This document shows positions 1-12,464 of a stretch of DNA of 64,000 bases, piece by piece. Position numbers and translations under genes: made by a program. The notes beneath the pieces are model-generated. The model made no database searches, was not told the origin of the DNA, and saw only the letters and a program-made list of their open reading frames with translations. How positions within the stretch are numbered: position 1 is the first letter of the stretch; each line of letters starts with the position of its first letter. Source of the stretch: Branchiostoma lanceolatum (Eukaryota > Chordata > Leptocardii > Amphioxiformes > Branchiostomatidae); contig NC_089740.1 in assembly GCF_035083965.1 (NCBI RefSeq), forward strand, positions 8,863,552 through 8,927,551, in the 5' to 3' direction.

Positions 1-180
1 ATAAAACTGATTAAATTCGTGTCACTCAACGGTAGCAAAATGTCAAACAAACTCGTAGACTTGGTGTCCAGTGAGTATCTTATACCAGCTCGGAAAAGAC
101 AGTCGTGGCTTAGAGCTTCAGAAGTATTAAGAATTGAGGCGTCTAAAGATACCTACTTTCCTAAAGCTCTTGTGGAATAA
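1..180 (+). CDS. Open frame at left edge, possible 3' end of an unidentified exon
   Basis: The frame is open from base 1 to a TAA at 178-180, 59 codons, with an internal ATG at 40. The composition (LVDLVSSEYLIPARKRQSWL, then an acidic/basic stretch) looks protein-like. No domain is recognised and no splice acceptor or poly(A) signal is evident nearby. It could be the last coding exon of a gene lying left of the window, a transposon fragment, or chance. Confidence 0.2.
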   Translation: MKLIKFVSLNGSKMSNKLVDLVSSEYLIPARKRQSWLRASEVLRIEASKDTYFPKALVE

Positions 181-1034
181 AACATGTTATTATCAGATTG
201 GCTGGCTTTTTTTGAAGACCAAATATCAAAGAGCTATTAGTGTTATTTGAGTTAGGTGTGACAGGTCGTTCTATATAGCATATTACGAGCATTATGGATG
301 GCTATATGGGATGACTAGCAAAAAATCTTGAATACAGAGTCACTGGATTTGAATTTCCATTTAATGTTAACCTAGCCAGTGGCAAAATAAATGAAGAGGT
401 GGATTTCTCATGCTTTAAACTATGTGGGACATGTTTGTGCCATTACATGCACAGTTGTTCCTTCGCCTGAAGCAATTCCTCAGTCCCTTTCCTGTTTACC
501 GTCTGTATCTGTATCCTTCAGGAATTTTGCTGACACGCAGGACGATTTTTGTTTAATTGAGGGTGTTTGTTCCACCTGCAATTACGTCCTTTATGGAGGG
601 CAAACGAGGTACTTTTTCGAGAAGTTGGAAAATGTTTTATTTTTATTTTCTATAAGTAGCATGGGCATACTAGTTCCCAGAAATACAATATGATGTACAC
701 TTAACTGGCACGGTTGTCTAGATATGAAATACATGTATACAAACAAGATTGTCCAAACGGGGCGTAACTTATGCTATTTGTTGGAAAATATTGATGTCAT
801 GGCCTAGGTAGCAAGCGGTGATATGGAATTTTCTTAGTTCGATTCCCAGACAATCCTAAAAACCTGCCAGTTGACAGTTTACCGTTTGAAATTTGAAGCA
901 AGACAGACAAACACACATAACGCGCCGATGTTGGCGTCTTAATGAGCGTCTTGACCGATATTTGACTGACAGGGGGACGCGAGACAACAGAGAAGAACAA
1001 CAACCGTCTGACATGCGCCAGTCGTACTCTTAGC
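181..1034. other. Non-genic stretch
   Basis: I see no supported exon or RNA gene here. A 100-codon frame at 391-693 has no domain, no splice context and a composition typical of chance. Confidence 0.4.
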
Positions 1035-1043
1035 ATTCTAGGT

Positions 1044-1232
1044 TAGCCTCTACCAGGCTCCGCGGATCGCTGGGAAAATAGTAGATATTGGCCAAGTACA
1101 GTGAATTGTATGAAGGGAGTTGGCTACGGAGAGAGGGTCCAATAGGCAATCCTGCTGATGAAACGCTCCATGGCCAAAGTCCCCCGGCAAATGTTCTCCC
1201 TATAGCCGGCGCGGTTAGTCTGGTAGAGATTA
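1044..1232. mobile_element. MITE, group A (TAGCCTCTACC termini), 9-bp target duplication
   Basis: The element starts TAGCCTCTACCAGGCTCC and ends with the degraded inverse, CTGGTAGAGATTA. It is flanked on both sides by ATTCTAGGT (1035-1043 and 1233-1241), a perfect 9-bp target-site duplication. The interior carries a block (GGAAAATAGTAGA, GGAGAGAGGGTCCAAT) shared with the copies near 12.0, 12.3, 32.6 and 52.6 kb. It has no coding capacity, so it is a non-autonomous DNA transposon. Nine-base duplications are typical of Mutator-like elements, but the superfamily is an inference. Confidence 0.75.
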
Positions 1233-1568
1233 ATTCTAGGTCTTGCTGAATTGAATTACGTAGACAAATGTGGAACAAATTTACAGACAATTACCGAAAG
1301 AAACTAAGCAAAAATGGCAGATGCCGTTTAAAAGTCTTCTCGCCAAGAAACGTTTATAGTCTATGTTAAACTAAGTACTCTTTCCAGCCAAAATGTGACT
1401 GATATTCTAGTCTTGATTCCTATAAAGACGTATATCATATATCTATTTTAGATTTTAAATGTATACCTTCTTCTGAACTGTGATGATGAAAATGGAAGTG
1501 TACACTAGAAGGAGATGATGAAGGTAGAACGGACAAGAAATGGGTTCCATGAGAGGTAGGCTGGTTGT

Positions 1569-1961
1569 TTACACGGAGGGTGTGTTAGAGCGAGCCAGTA
1601 CATTTACGGGGATCAACAAATGTTTGTCCACGGGATCAGAGACGTAACGAACCGAGACTGTCTTTGAGTCATCGTTAGGGGACGGAGCAAGAAAGAGCTG
1701 GGGTGAAAATGCTGGTGTCTTCTCTCCAAGCAGGCTGAGAGATTGAAAAATCTTTATAGAAGCAAGCTCTACAAGTAGGGCGTTTGGGGGGTTATACTGT
1801 ACTTTTATCCTGAAGTCATATCCGTTCTCTCTGTACTTGGTGTCTTTTGGGCCATCTTCTATTCCAGTAAAAGGGTCAAGCAAAAGATGGTAACGATTTC
1901 TCCCTACCGTATCTGCTTGGTGAATAGTGCGTTGGAACATTTGTGTACATTCACCAGACAA
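1569..1961 (-). CDS. Unidentified 130-codon open frame
   Basis: This is an uninterrupted minus-strand frame whose translation looks protein-like (YRENGYDFRIKVQYNPPN, then VSVRYVSDPVDKHLLIPVN). I do not recognise the family. Possible acceptors lie inside the frame, but no convincing donor follows, and the frame ends in a stop. It could be a terminal exon of the gene whose signal exon is at 9842-9890, a fragment of a mobile element, or chance. It lies between MITEs. Confidence 0.25.
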   Translation of the reverse strand: MSGECTQMFQRTIHQADTVGRNRYHLLLDPFTGIEDGPKDTKYRENGYDFRIKVQYNPPNALLVELASIKIFQSLSLLGEKTPAFSPQLFLAPSPNDDSKTVSVRYVSDPVDKHLLIPVNVLARSNTPSV

Positions 1962-3633
1962 TCTTTACTATGGGTTTTCTATGCAGTTTCCTTGTCTGTT
2001 GTGCTTGTCTTTAAGCGTAAGAGTAGAATACACAAGATATTATGCCAGTTTGAGTCTATCAAAAGAACAAAACGATTTCGTCCAGCATTCATGGAGACCT
2101 CCCGTTAAAAGACTTGTGTACACTAGGAATTAGAAACCATTGTAGCACAGTCAATATATCCGCGTCACTAAACCGTTTCAAGAGCAGGCCGGCTAATTAT
2201 GTAGCTCGTGATGTTTACATCCATTCAATAAACCTTTCAATATCCGAGAAATCCAGTAAATCTCTAACGGTTTTAATGACGGAATTATTTAGAGAGTCCC
2301 CTAATTCCATGGCAGCCATGTTTGTTTTAGAACGCCTGTGTCATCTTTCCCATGATGCTCTGTTTGCACGTCTTCTCTAGTCGGTAAACCGTGTATGTTG
2401 ACAGTGCGGACTGCTATTCTCATGTTTGTTTGTGGTTTCTCTTTGCCCAGCGCCATGTTAGACCCAAAGCTGCCAGCTTTATTTTTGACTAGAAACATTG
2501 TTCAATTGAAAACAGCTACATAACTCGTCTTTCGAAATATCATACTAACATGTACATATTGATTAGACTCTGATTGAAATATGAAGATGTCGCCTCCTCC
2601 CTTTAACTTAAACTCCTTGGATCAAGCATTCTAAGATTTATTCAATCAATACCGTGTGGGACTATAACTGATGAGGATGCTGCCAATAGATTTTTTTGTC
2701 TCTTGTCCCTTAGGTTCTAGCTACCACTAGAGATACCTTAAGGGCTTCGGAGTTTGGAACTTATTTTGGGGCCATTACTCATCGCTTCACGTTATCCATG
2801 ACACAACTCCGCACACCCACAACAAATCCGCCGGCCCCTTCCTCTGGGTACAGACGCTCGCTTGTCTCGTTCAACATGAGTTTCCGATAACATATTCTGT
2901 GGCCATAGCTGAGTTTCCTATAGTTTGACTAGGAGTCTAGCCTTGGATGAGATCTTGGATTGCTGAAACTGGATGATTTTGCTCGAAATGTTTGGTGCCC
3001 AGTTCGCTGTATGTTTGTGACCTATGTTGGTGGGCCTCTATGCTAACAAGAGACCCTTCTTCTCGAGACTAAGCCAAATCCTCCATCCCCTGGGTTTCTA
3101 GGCTAACCGCTAAACTGAGACCATTTTTCGAGGCTGGGCGGGGCCCTCTCTATTAGTGTAAGTGGGCTCTTTGATAGACTTCAGTAAAACAAGTACAGCA
3201 CTCGATAAACGAGCCTAGCGTGACGAAAGGGAGGCGGTATGATATCAAAAGACGCTCATATTACATGTTTATGGAAAGAGTAATAACTTGGGCTGTGCCA
3301 TTATTCTGGGGGTGGACATTCTTCACGAGACGTGTAGGGTCGAGGAAACGTTTGGGAGTGGGCGACTCATTTTATAATGATATAGACGGAGTGTTTGATT
3401 AGAGAGAGTCAACGTGTGAAAAATGTATGACAAGATTTTGCCGACTTTCATTTAAAATGACCCAAATTGTTTTCCCGTCTGCATATTTTGTTGCTGATAC
3501 ATTGTACGATTTTTTGCCGGAGGATCATCAGCGAGATTTTGACAGAACTGACATGGATCTACGAGAACTTTTTCCGTCTTAAGCTGAATCGCGTACGACA
3601 TTTTCACCACTGTCTCAAGAATAAACGACGAAG
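1962..3633. other. Non-genic stretch
   Basis: No supported exon, RNA gene or complete repeat was found. Open frames here are short and overlap on both strands. Confidence 0.4.
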
Positions 3634-3814
3634 TACTCTCCAAGCAGAGGTTTGGCTTCGGCTTGCTTTTGACGTCTTTTATGCGTTTTTTTCGGGCTTT
3701 CTATTTTGTCAGGTTTTCTTTATTGGCCGGCGGACATAAAGAAAAGGTAACAAAGTTGAAAACCCTACAAAAATGCGGAAAAGAAGTCTAAACCCAACCT
3801 CTGCTTAGAGAGTA
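3634..3814. mobile_element. MITE, group D (TACTCTCYAAGCAGAGG termini)
   Basis: The left end TACTCTCCAAGCAGAGGTT is mirrored by the right end (inverse of TACTCTCTAAGCAGAGGTT). The interior has a matching GC-poor stem around TTTTGTCAGG. The same family is complete at 62606-62752 and present as half-copies near 11.3 and 26.5 kb. A further fragment with the motif AACCTCTGCTTTGAGC follows at about 3826-3863. No coding capacity. Confidence 0.65.
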
Positions 3815-3864
3815 TGCAATCATGCCCAAAACAAGCCGGAGCCGAACCTCTGCTTTGAGCAGTC

Positions 3865-6822
3865 TAGACGTGCGTGCGTGCTCGATGCCGCTAGCGTGTC
3901 CCCGCGCGTGACTGGACGGTCTTGTGGCTACTTTGTGAGAGCTCGTCTTTTCAGATTACAGCACTTCTTTTTTTGAAGTGAAAATCCCGGGGTCTTACGC
4001 CACAGACGGGCTAAACAATAACCTATGCATGGCGCCATGACGGAATAAAGCCGTGCGATTTGGCCAGTCGGGCCCCGCAGACGTCAATAAACAAAGTGCG
4101 CAAATTTGCGGACTGACCTCGCTACGAAAACAACAACAAACCAAAGATAACATCCATATAAAGCTTTTTAGTTTACGATTTACTCTTAGATAATGAATAT
4201 GGATGATATGGAATTGATGGAATTTGAACGTGATAAAGCTTTTGTTTTTCAGTAAGGATATGATCAGAAAGTTACAATATATAGAAATGAAGCTATCCTG
4301 TTACGTATGTTGGGTATAACACTAGCTATCTACAAATAAACTTTTAGGAAATTGACAGTTTTCCATATCTTTTACGTCATGATAACTTTTATTTTGTCAA
4401 GGAAAACTTGCTTTCTCTTCTGTGTATGACAAAAGCAATATACAGTACGTGCTATTAATATTGATAGGGTACTAATAATAAAGTCATATCCGGGTCAAGT
4501 CATATCCTGATGTCATTATCACCTACATACGCAGGTATGGCTGTATGTTCTGGCAGGAGGGTTGTAATGCTTTAAGCCCCCTGTTGCATTCATCTTACAA
4601 TACATTATAATTTACCATAGAAAATGATGGCATTCTTTGGATAGTGGTGTATGCATCGTACAGAATCCAACTGTCTTTGGCAGAAAAGGACATCATAGCT
4701 TATCAACAGTTTGTTGTCTCATCATAGAGTTTCTGAAGATCGCAGGACAAGCAATCGTTTTCTGCGACAGCAAAATTTTAGCATGCTTAGGACAATCGTG
4801 GATGGGTCGTGAAAAAATTAAGCCATCTTTAGATGGAAGAGGTTGTCATGTACGACAAACAATATTAATCGTAAGTCGTTTGTGACTGAGATCTTACAAG
4901 TCATTTTTTATCTCTAAAAAATAGTTCCACAAAACCCTCGAGCGCAACAGAAATGTAACCCACTCTAATTCATAGCCCGCGGAGTAAACAACGATAACAG
5001 TTTATTTACGTATAGAGACACTGTCAGACAAAACTACAAAAAGCCGCGGAAGATTAGTATACAACGCGAAGATATCTTCGGACGCTGGCTTCACAATGAG
5101 ACAGCTTAGACTAAAATGTGACGGCGTCTTCGCTACATTGTTCAGTGTATAAACTGTATCGGGTGTTCTTTTTGTTGGAGCCGACTACAGTGGATAGCAG
5201 AGATATGTATCAAACTTATCTGTCACATTTGTATTGTACAAGTGAATAACCACATACAAAATCTGGTGCCACTGTATTTTCTTATCGTGTACGAAAATCT
5301 TTATCATGACGTAATGTAACTAAAAATAGTGTAAACCTGCTAACGTTAGCTGAAAACATTTCAGAAGTCGGCTAACTCAGTAGTAGTAGTATCGTTAGTA
5401 GTAGTAGTAGTAGTAGAAGTAGTAGCAGTAGTATCCAGTATGATGATTATACTACTGTGGAGTTCCCTGACAGGGGAGCGGTCAGCTATCGTCTAGTTGA
5501 TGACGAAATATTCACCAGATTTTGCCAATTTCGTAAACTTTGTTTCTTCAAGTAAAGTAATATATAGTGTTGAGGTTATATGTTACGAAGACGAAACCAC
5601 CTGTTTTAAAGCACACGACATGGCATCACACGCTGACAAATCACTAACACACGATACAGACGCGTTCCAGTGGATACATTACACGTAATTTTCATGGTAT
5701 TTTGCATGACTAGCGTTGTTAAAACTATACCTGCACCGCAGGCGTCTCCCATTCACTTGAGCTAAGATTGCTACTTTCTTTCTCAGTCTCTGATGAAAGA
5801 TAGTGGATGCTATCTGAAACGTCTATCCAGTTTTTTTTGTTTTTTTTTTTTATTTGCGTAATGCTCTACCTGGATCACTGTCTAACCTTCATCAACGCAA
5901 CTTTGTTTCCTTCGCTTGATTTAAATTAAGCGCTCTGACAACCTCATAATTGATGACTATTCCAATGTTTGCCTCGGTCCGGTATGTTGGTGTAGTTAAG
6001 TACAGAAGGGAGTTTACACCGTTGAAGACCTGTTGACATACTAAATGTGGAGTCCTTGCTCCTAATCTTTACATACTGTCGTGGAGTTTACATATTTCGG
6101 TGGGGGAGGGGGGCTTCGCGATTGTTGTTTATGAATGAGTACAACAAACGAATGTTTTGATACGGACCCGGATAGAACTTATACCACCTTAACATCTGGG
6201 CGTGTTGGAACAGGTGGTCTGCTTAATTAAGGGTGATAGAAAACGTTGTGATTTAAACCGTAAATGGAGGGACTAAGTGTCAACATCTCAATAGTAACAC
6301 AGGCAACCTGTTGTCAGTCCCAATTCAGTCAGGTGAAACAGCTCTTGCACACCAAACCTACTGTTTTGAAAGGCTAATCAACTGTTCTAGGTTAAAGAGA
6401 GGTAGATTGTACATACTCGCGTTGTAGCGTTCACAAATGAGTTATTCTATGCCTTACACACGAAATATTCACTGTTATACGATGTATGTGGAAGAGGTTT
6501 AAAAATAATGTCCTTGGGTCCAGACCTTATCTATATCTTAAAGATAACTTATATAGGTAACTTGGCAGGTTTATCTTCTCTATATCTCAACGATAACACA
6601 TACAGGTAAACAAACTCTGTGTGTAACATAATCTCAAACTGTCAATGGCTCTGTAGAACCCCTACCCTCCTAACCGGTGAAAGGGGCTGCTCGCAGAAAG
6701 ACTACGTACAGGTAAACATTTTCGGGCTCCGGTTAGGAGAGCCCTTTTTGAGGCTTGCTGAAATGGCAAGTTTCGAGAAACTGTCGATTTTAAAAGTTCT
6801 TAACGGTAACACACACACACAA
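3865..6822. other. Non-genic stretch with (TAG)n microsatellite
   Basis: No gene is supported. It holds an interrupted TAG/GTA trinucleotide repeat at about 5388-5441 and a T-rich run at about 5832-5852. Frames of 60-100 codons (4637-4885, 5497-5688) have no recognisable content. Confidence 0.4.
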
Positions 6823-7080
6823 GTCGTGTGGCGCAACGGTAGCGTGTTCGGCTCAGAATCAAATGGTCCCGGGGTTCGAATCCTGCCGTGTCACCGATCT
6901 TGTGCCTTCGGAAAGGCACTTTAAACGACTTTCCCAACATGCCAGAATGGTCGTCATCAAGACCATGGGCATTAAAAAGCAGAAAAAGTACCCCATCAGC
7001 CCATCCAGGCCCCAGTTCGGGCCCGGTGAGTCGGCGGGTCTCGGCCCATACCCCACCAGGTATGTGTCCACTTTTCAAGC
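6823..7080 (+). mobile_element. tRNA-derived SINE
   Basis: The 5' part (about 6823-6895) looks like a tRNA, with an A-box region TGGCGCAACGGTAGCG and a B box GGTTCGAATCC. It is followed by a non-tRNA body beginning TGTGCCTTCGGAAAGGCACTT. A related body occurs at about 44815-44990 inside the P450 intron. The acceptor stem does not close well and no CCA-end context fits a functional tRNA, so I call a SINE rather than a tRNA gene. The frames across it on both strands are shadows. Confidence 0.6.
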
Positions 7081-7199
7081 GCATCGGCCGTGTAGCGTGT
7101 CGGGGCGGCCCACGGCGTCACGGCGCACCGAACAATGCGTGTTTACCGTCCGATGGAGCGGGGGGCATGCCTGGCTGCGGCTCCACAACAAGGACGGAC

Positions 7200-9839
7200 C
7201 TCTCACGTGGAGAAACGTGATAGCCTACACACCAGGCTCTCTTGTAGCCTCGGTGCCAGGATTCTTGGTGCCGTTTATCATGTTTATTTGTTTCAGCTTA
7301 TATATCAGCGTTCTTTTTTTATACCACATTACCAGGTCTTGGACAGTCGTCAAGGCTTGACGGGCTATCAGAAAATCGGTACAAAAAAGTGGTTAAAATC
7401 AGAAATCAGTAAAAAAGTCAAGCCCTGAAGCCTGCTTACAAGGCTAACTCAAATTCGAAATATTGTCGTTTTCAAGTTTGATAGTGCAGACTGTTTACTG
7501 ACTGCTACTGTCTTTGCTACAGCGTTGACCACTAGACGTTGAGCCGAATAAAAGAAGCTGACAAATTCTTGATCTATACGGGACACCTTTGTTGGAGGCT
7601 AGAAACCTGAACGGGCACGGGCTCTTGTTTCCCGCTCCGCCCATTACCACCGACTCAAGTAGCTACCAGCAGAAGGCCTGGTGTCAAACACCGTCAGTCA
7701 AGCCGAGAGAGAGAAGTACGCTTCTGCAAGCCACATTGTAAAACACGCAAAGGGCCGCTCTCACCGACCACCAGATAGGATATCATGTTCACGCTAAACA
7801 TCAACAGCAACACCTTAAAAACAACAACAGATAACGATACTGGTCACTCTGACTTAAAGTAAAGAACACTGGAAATGTGTTGTACAACTCCATACGTTAC
7901 GACAGAAATGAATACATCAGGATATAGAAAAAAAAGCTTCAAACATAGTGCATTGAGCGCCTGTCATATTCGTCGTAGATTTTCATCAAGCGCAATTTTC
8001 AAGCGGGCTTTGACAGAACTAACATGACCGGGCTCTAAACAATAAACCTTCACAAGAAACTTATACTGACACTACACGATAAATAGTTCCAAACCACTTC
8101 AACGTTTCAGACTGAAAATTCTCTTGGGTATGTAGCCGAATTTTCAACAGGCGCGCGCTGGCAGCTCTCATACAAAAGCCTGCTTACAAAAACACCGCTC
8201 TCCACCAACCAACAAGTGTTAACTTTGATCCACCGCAAGTGCGAAACACTGTAAAATATCTCCAAAATAGCTTTGAACTCCCGACTCTTAAAAACAAACT
8301 GACAACTCTATATCTATCATTTCCTTGTAGCCTCTTGATAAGGAACATTTCTTAATTCTAAATCTTCAAGGTTTGCCTTTTGTGACTTGGATCAAGCCGA
8401 TTTCATGGGCGTTGGCTAAGCAAACTTCGTAATTGGCTGGATTTGGCTTTTCTATTTTGTCAGTGGATCGAAGCCGGCAGGAGGGTACTCGGTGTGTCAC
8501 CTGTCCCGCCCCGAACATTTCTGAGTGAATACACGGGGGCACGCCGTGGTGTATACAAGTGTAGGGTTACGTTTCATCCTTTACATTTGTAGTGTAGCGA
8601 TGAGTCAAGTAGAGTTACACCGGTTTTGGTGAAGGAATAATAAAGAAAATATTTTAAATGTCTTTCTGAAAGAACGTCTCAGAGTGAATACAAGGGGCAC
8701 GCTGTCTTATATACAAGTGTTATGTTTCATTCTTTACTTTTGTAGAAACGTAAAGCTATATGTTACACGTTATATTAGTGTTGGTCCATGTACGATTATG
8801 TTGAATAAACAAAAGTAAAGTTTATGTTGGTAAATACAAGTGTACGTCTAATTCTGTTGTTACAACAACAATTGTTTATGGTATCTTGTTTATAATATAA
8901 GGACAGAAAGGTACAATAAAGACTTCTTAATCATAGAAAACCAATCCCTCTGATTGTAATACTTAACCCCTACACTCACCGTGTATTGTAGGACAATTTC
9001 CGAGAATAGTAAAACTTCCTGTTTTGGGTTCTCTGATATCCTATGAGTAACGGCAGTTTGGTCTCAGGCCGTGCGTTTGAGGTCAAATTTTGAAAGCTGC
9101 TATTTCCTTGGGACGCGGATACGACCCAAGTAAAGGTGTAGGGTTTGAGTGTTCAATATGATCTCTATCGACTCACGCCTGTGGTTCTAGACTATGTTGT
9201 TATTAGTTTGAGGAAGTGGCACAAGGCTGGCTGTCAGCAAGTACACACGAACTGAGGCTGGAAGTGGGCATTCACGACGTTTCACTCCCAGTGTTAAACG
9301 TTGTCTAACTCCCTTGCGACTTTCCAGATTTGACTAGCAATTGTAATACACGGTCATTTTCAGACAACTACATGTTGTTGTGTTCAGTTGTAGACGGGTT
9401 TGTTGTATTTGGTAGCCGTCCGTGCTCTCACTAGCGAAGGATATACACCGTTGTCAAGATACATTCTAGTGGTACGTGTCCTCTACAAAACAAGTTTCGC
9501 GCAACTGTGTATTTGTTCAGTAGATTGCGTTTTGAGAGGAAGAAATTGTTCGACCAAAGCAGCGCTTATCCAATGTTTGGTTCGCCCATGTCTTGCCTTT
9601 GTCTTGGACTGTCGTATTGGTTTTTGGATCACTGTGTGGCGAAACGTCAAACAAGATTGCTTTTCTAGTCAACTACTTTGTGTACAGTAGATTGTGTGCA
9701 CTGCCACAATGAGCCACCATTCTCACACCCCTGCTGTGTCGCTGAATGGTATCGCCCGCCCAAAACACCGGTCCCTCGTACACCTGATCGTATAGCCAAG
9801 CCTAAAATCTTCTAAGATTACGAAAGAAGTTAAAATCTT
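7200..9839. other. Non-genic stretch with a local direct repeat
   Basis: I see no exon I can support, although this should be the first intron of the gene starting at 9890. A degenerate direct repeat of about 85 bp (GAGTGAATACA...GGGCACGC...ATACAAGTGT...TTTTGTAG) lies at about 8522-8591 and 8682-8746. Confidence 0.4.
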
Positions 9840-9841
9840 AC

Positions 9842-9890
9842 CTGAAATTCCTGCTAAAACTGCTACAAAGGCGAAGACGAACTGCCGCAT
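9842..9890 (-). CDS. Signal-peptide exon of a secreted or membrane protein, partial gene
   Basis: The ATG at 9890 opens a 49-nt coding exon, MRQFVFAFVAVLAGIS plus one base, ending at a GTAAG donor. The translation is a textbook signal peptide, and the phase-1 donor is the same used by the signal exons of the two Ig genes further right (25885-25927 and 39023-39110). A TATA box lies about 140 bases upstream. I could not find the second exon in the remaining 9.8 kb, so the body may lie left of the window. Membership in the same Ig cluster is inferred from orientation, phase and neighbourhood only. Confidence 0.55.
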
Positions 9891-10031
9891 GATTCTTGTG
9901 GAGAGTTTAGCGACGATCTGAGGGCAGAAACGGAGTCTAGTTGAGTGCTGTCGTCTGAAGTACGTCCACGCCTAGCCAGTGTTACGGGATAAGTGAGCTC
10001 TCAGTATTCAATGAACCTGCACATCCCCGGC

Positions 10032-10037
10032 CTTATA
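10032..10037 (-). promoter_or_regulatory. TATA box for the 9890 signal-peptide gene
   Basis: TATAAG on the minus strand sits in a GC-rich setting (CCCGTATAAGGCCGGGG). A start site about 30 bases downstream, near 10005, would leave a 5' UTR of roughly 115 bases before the ATG at 9890. Confidence 0.45.
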
Positions 10038-10378
10038 CGGGAGTAGGCGGGGCTTCACAGATCACCGCACTGTCTGTCTGCTACCAAATAAGGCATTGTG
10101 GGAGGGGCTTGTGAGTGTTTCGATGACGACATGTCATGTTGACGATAAGTGAGGGGAGGGGAAGAGAGAGTCTGAGAAATTAGGGGAAATTAGGGTGGAG
10201 GAAACCAACTTTTAAATGACCTAAAGTCGGTAATCTCGTAAAGACATGGCCCAGCACGACCCTCTAGCTTGTAGTGTACAGTATGCCTGTAATCTCGGGT
10301 TGGGATAGACTCAACTACTATCTGGCCAGTTAGCATGGAAAAGGGCTGTGGCGTTTTCTTGAAACAAAAATATAAAAA

Positions 10379-10546
10379 TCTCCGACAAGGGGCTATGGAT
10401 AGTAGAATTTGGCAAAAAAAGGTGACTATTTGGCCAGGAGAGTCAGTCGCTTGGAAACTACGCGGACAAATGACACCCTATGGTGGCTTAACTTCCCTGG
10501 CAAAAATAATTCTCCCTATAGCCGGCGTAGTTTAATCTAGTAGAGA
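10379..10546. mobile_element. MITE fragment, group A
   Basis: The right half carries TTCTCCCTATAGCCGGCG and ends TCTAGTAGAGACTA, matching the right end of the copy at 1044-1232. The left terminus is not recognisable, so this is a truncated or rearranged copy. Confidence 0.45.
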
Positions 10547-10549
10547 CTA

Positions 10550-11970
10550 TCAATGTGTGTTGTGAGAAATGAAGTTCCTGTATTGTATGTCTGTAGATCG
10601 TCAAGACCTTGAAGTCGATCAAAATTCAGAAGTCCGAATTCAGCGACTCGATCATTAGATTCATCTTAACTTTGTCCTTGTTGCTGCAAGGGGATTTCAA
10701 CCTCCTTGGTTTCTGTAAGTCCTAGACTTAAACCTGTCATACGAGACACATTCTTTAGCCCTACTTTACGAGATGATCTCTCGTCTATTTTACACGGATT
10801 TCCCCCGCTCGGGACATATTTGTTGACGTCACCATCGGGATTGTTTGATTGACACGTACGTGCGATGTTGACTCAGAGAGTTCTCCCACAGTGTCAGGTG
10901 ACAAGGCGAAGAGAAACAATCGTCCCACACAGCGCGTAGTAAAATATCTGTGTGGTCTGATAGAAAGATATGTTGGTTTTTGTAATGAGGCAGTTATCGT
11001 GTTGACTCAATATTAGGATATTTGAAGTTCCCGTGTATTGTTCTTAAAGTCTTCGTTTTTTAGGTAAGATGATATTCTCTGTCTGTATTCTTCTCTTCTC
11101 GCGCTCTTAATCCGCATTGATTTCTTTTTGCATTGCGTGTGAAGGGCAGGTAAAGAAAATAAAACCGTTTCCATTCATATATTTTTGCGATTACTTCTCA
11201 AATATTGTTATTTCATGTTCTAGAGTTCGGTAAATGTTGGAAGAAAGGTCTCATGTTCATAACAGACCATACAACATATTCATACGTTTGGCTGGTGGAC
11301 AATAAAGAAAACCAGACAAAATAGAAAGCCCAACAAAACGCCTAAAAGACGTAAAAAAGCAACCGTACTCATGAATTTTGATAATCTCCAAGCAGATGTC
11401 AGGAAGCTAAATCGTTACGCTATCTGAGCTGCTCTTTCCTGTGTCACAACATGTGCTCTTCTTTTTTCTATAGATTTGATTCTATTTATTGCATTCGATA
11501 AAAAGAAAAAGAAAATAAATAAGAAGAATCAAACAGGTAACTACATCGGAAATAGAAATCTTAAGTTTTGATAAGACCCACTCTTGAAATAGACTGACAA
11601 ACAAAGTCAATTGTGTGCTTCAAATCAATTTTTCACACAATTTTCTCGCATGATTTCCAATCCAAACGGACGTGTGAAGAAAAAATAGCCCGACATTTGA
11701 TATCCATGGAGACACTTAGGTCTGGACATAAAAAAATGCGATGCTATCAGCAGTTTATACAGTTTCCCGTCCATATCTCATTACGTATGTTCTATAAACA
11801 ACGTACACAATGGATATAACCTGGGGCAGACCGGATGCGATATCATACCTGTCTGTATGTGAGACAGACACGTGCGATGTGGGGCGTAAATCTTTGGTTC
11901 TATCGTTTCTTTATGTCTTTTTACACCGATGTTGTGAGTCTATACTCTCCTATCAGATGTCTCGTTCGGA
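10550..11970. other. Non-genic stretch with MITE half-copy
   Basis: No exon is supported. A half-copy of the group D MITE lies at about 11290-11400 (AATAAAGAAAACCAGAC and AAATAGAAAGCCC, with a nearby TCTCCAAGCAGATG). Confidence 0.4.
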
Positions 11971-11980
11971 GGATTAGTAC

Positions 11981-12190
11981 TAGCCTCTACCAGGCTCCGT
12001 CCTATCGTTGGGAAAATAGTAGAAATCAGCCGCGGTACTTCGCTATCCAGGGTAGGTCCGCTATACAGTAAGGTCCGTGGATGGCAGATCGGACCCTCTC
12101 TCCGTAGCTAACTCCCTTGGCACCCTATTCACTCTATTAGGTCAATTTCTACTATTTTCCCAGCCATCCCGCGGAGCCTGGTAGAGGCTA
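11981..12190. mobile_element. MITE, group A, perfect 18-bp ends and 9-bp target duplication
   Basis: Both ends are TAGCCTCTACCAGGCTCC in inverted orientation, without mismatch. The element is flanked by GATTAGTAC at 11972-11980 and 12191-12199. This is the best-preserved copy in the window and defines the family boundary and the 9-bp duplication. Confidence 0.85.
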
Positions 12191-12241
12191 GATTAGTACT
12201 AGTAGTGGCTGGCAGTGGACAAGTTAGTTGCGGAGGAAGGC

Positions 12242-12460
12242 TAGCCTCTACCAGGCTCCACAGGTCGCTGGAAAAATAGTAGAAATTGGGCAAATAGACG
12301 GAAAGCATGCCATAGGAGTTGGTCCGCAAAAAATAAACTCTACCAGGCTCCATAGGTCGCAAACTTTAACTTCTGTGGACCAACTCCTCTGGCATGTTAT
12401 CCGTCTATTTGGACAATTTCTACTATTTTTACAGCGACATGTGGAGCCTGGTAGAGGCTA
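12242..12460. mobile_element. Group A MITE with long hairpin arms
   Basis: The left arm (TAGCCTCTACCAGGCTCCAC, then AAATAGTAGAAATTG, CAAATAGACGG, GCATGCCATAGGAGTTGG) is mirrored by the right arm over about 100 bp, giving an almost complete hairpin. The centre contains an extra internal copy of the end motif (ACTCTACCAGGCTCC), suggesting a rearranged or nested insertion. Clear target duplications are not seen. Confidence 0.7.
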
Positions 12461-12464
12461 CACT

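Noticed and set aside
6823-6895. Functional tRNA gene
   Set aside because: A and B boxes are present, but the acceptor stem does not pair well and the sequence continues into a SINE body shared with another locus.
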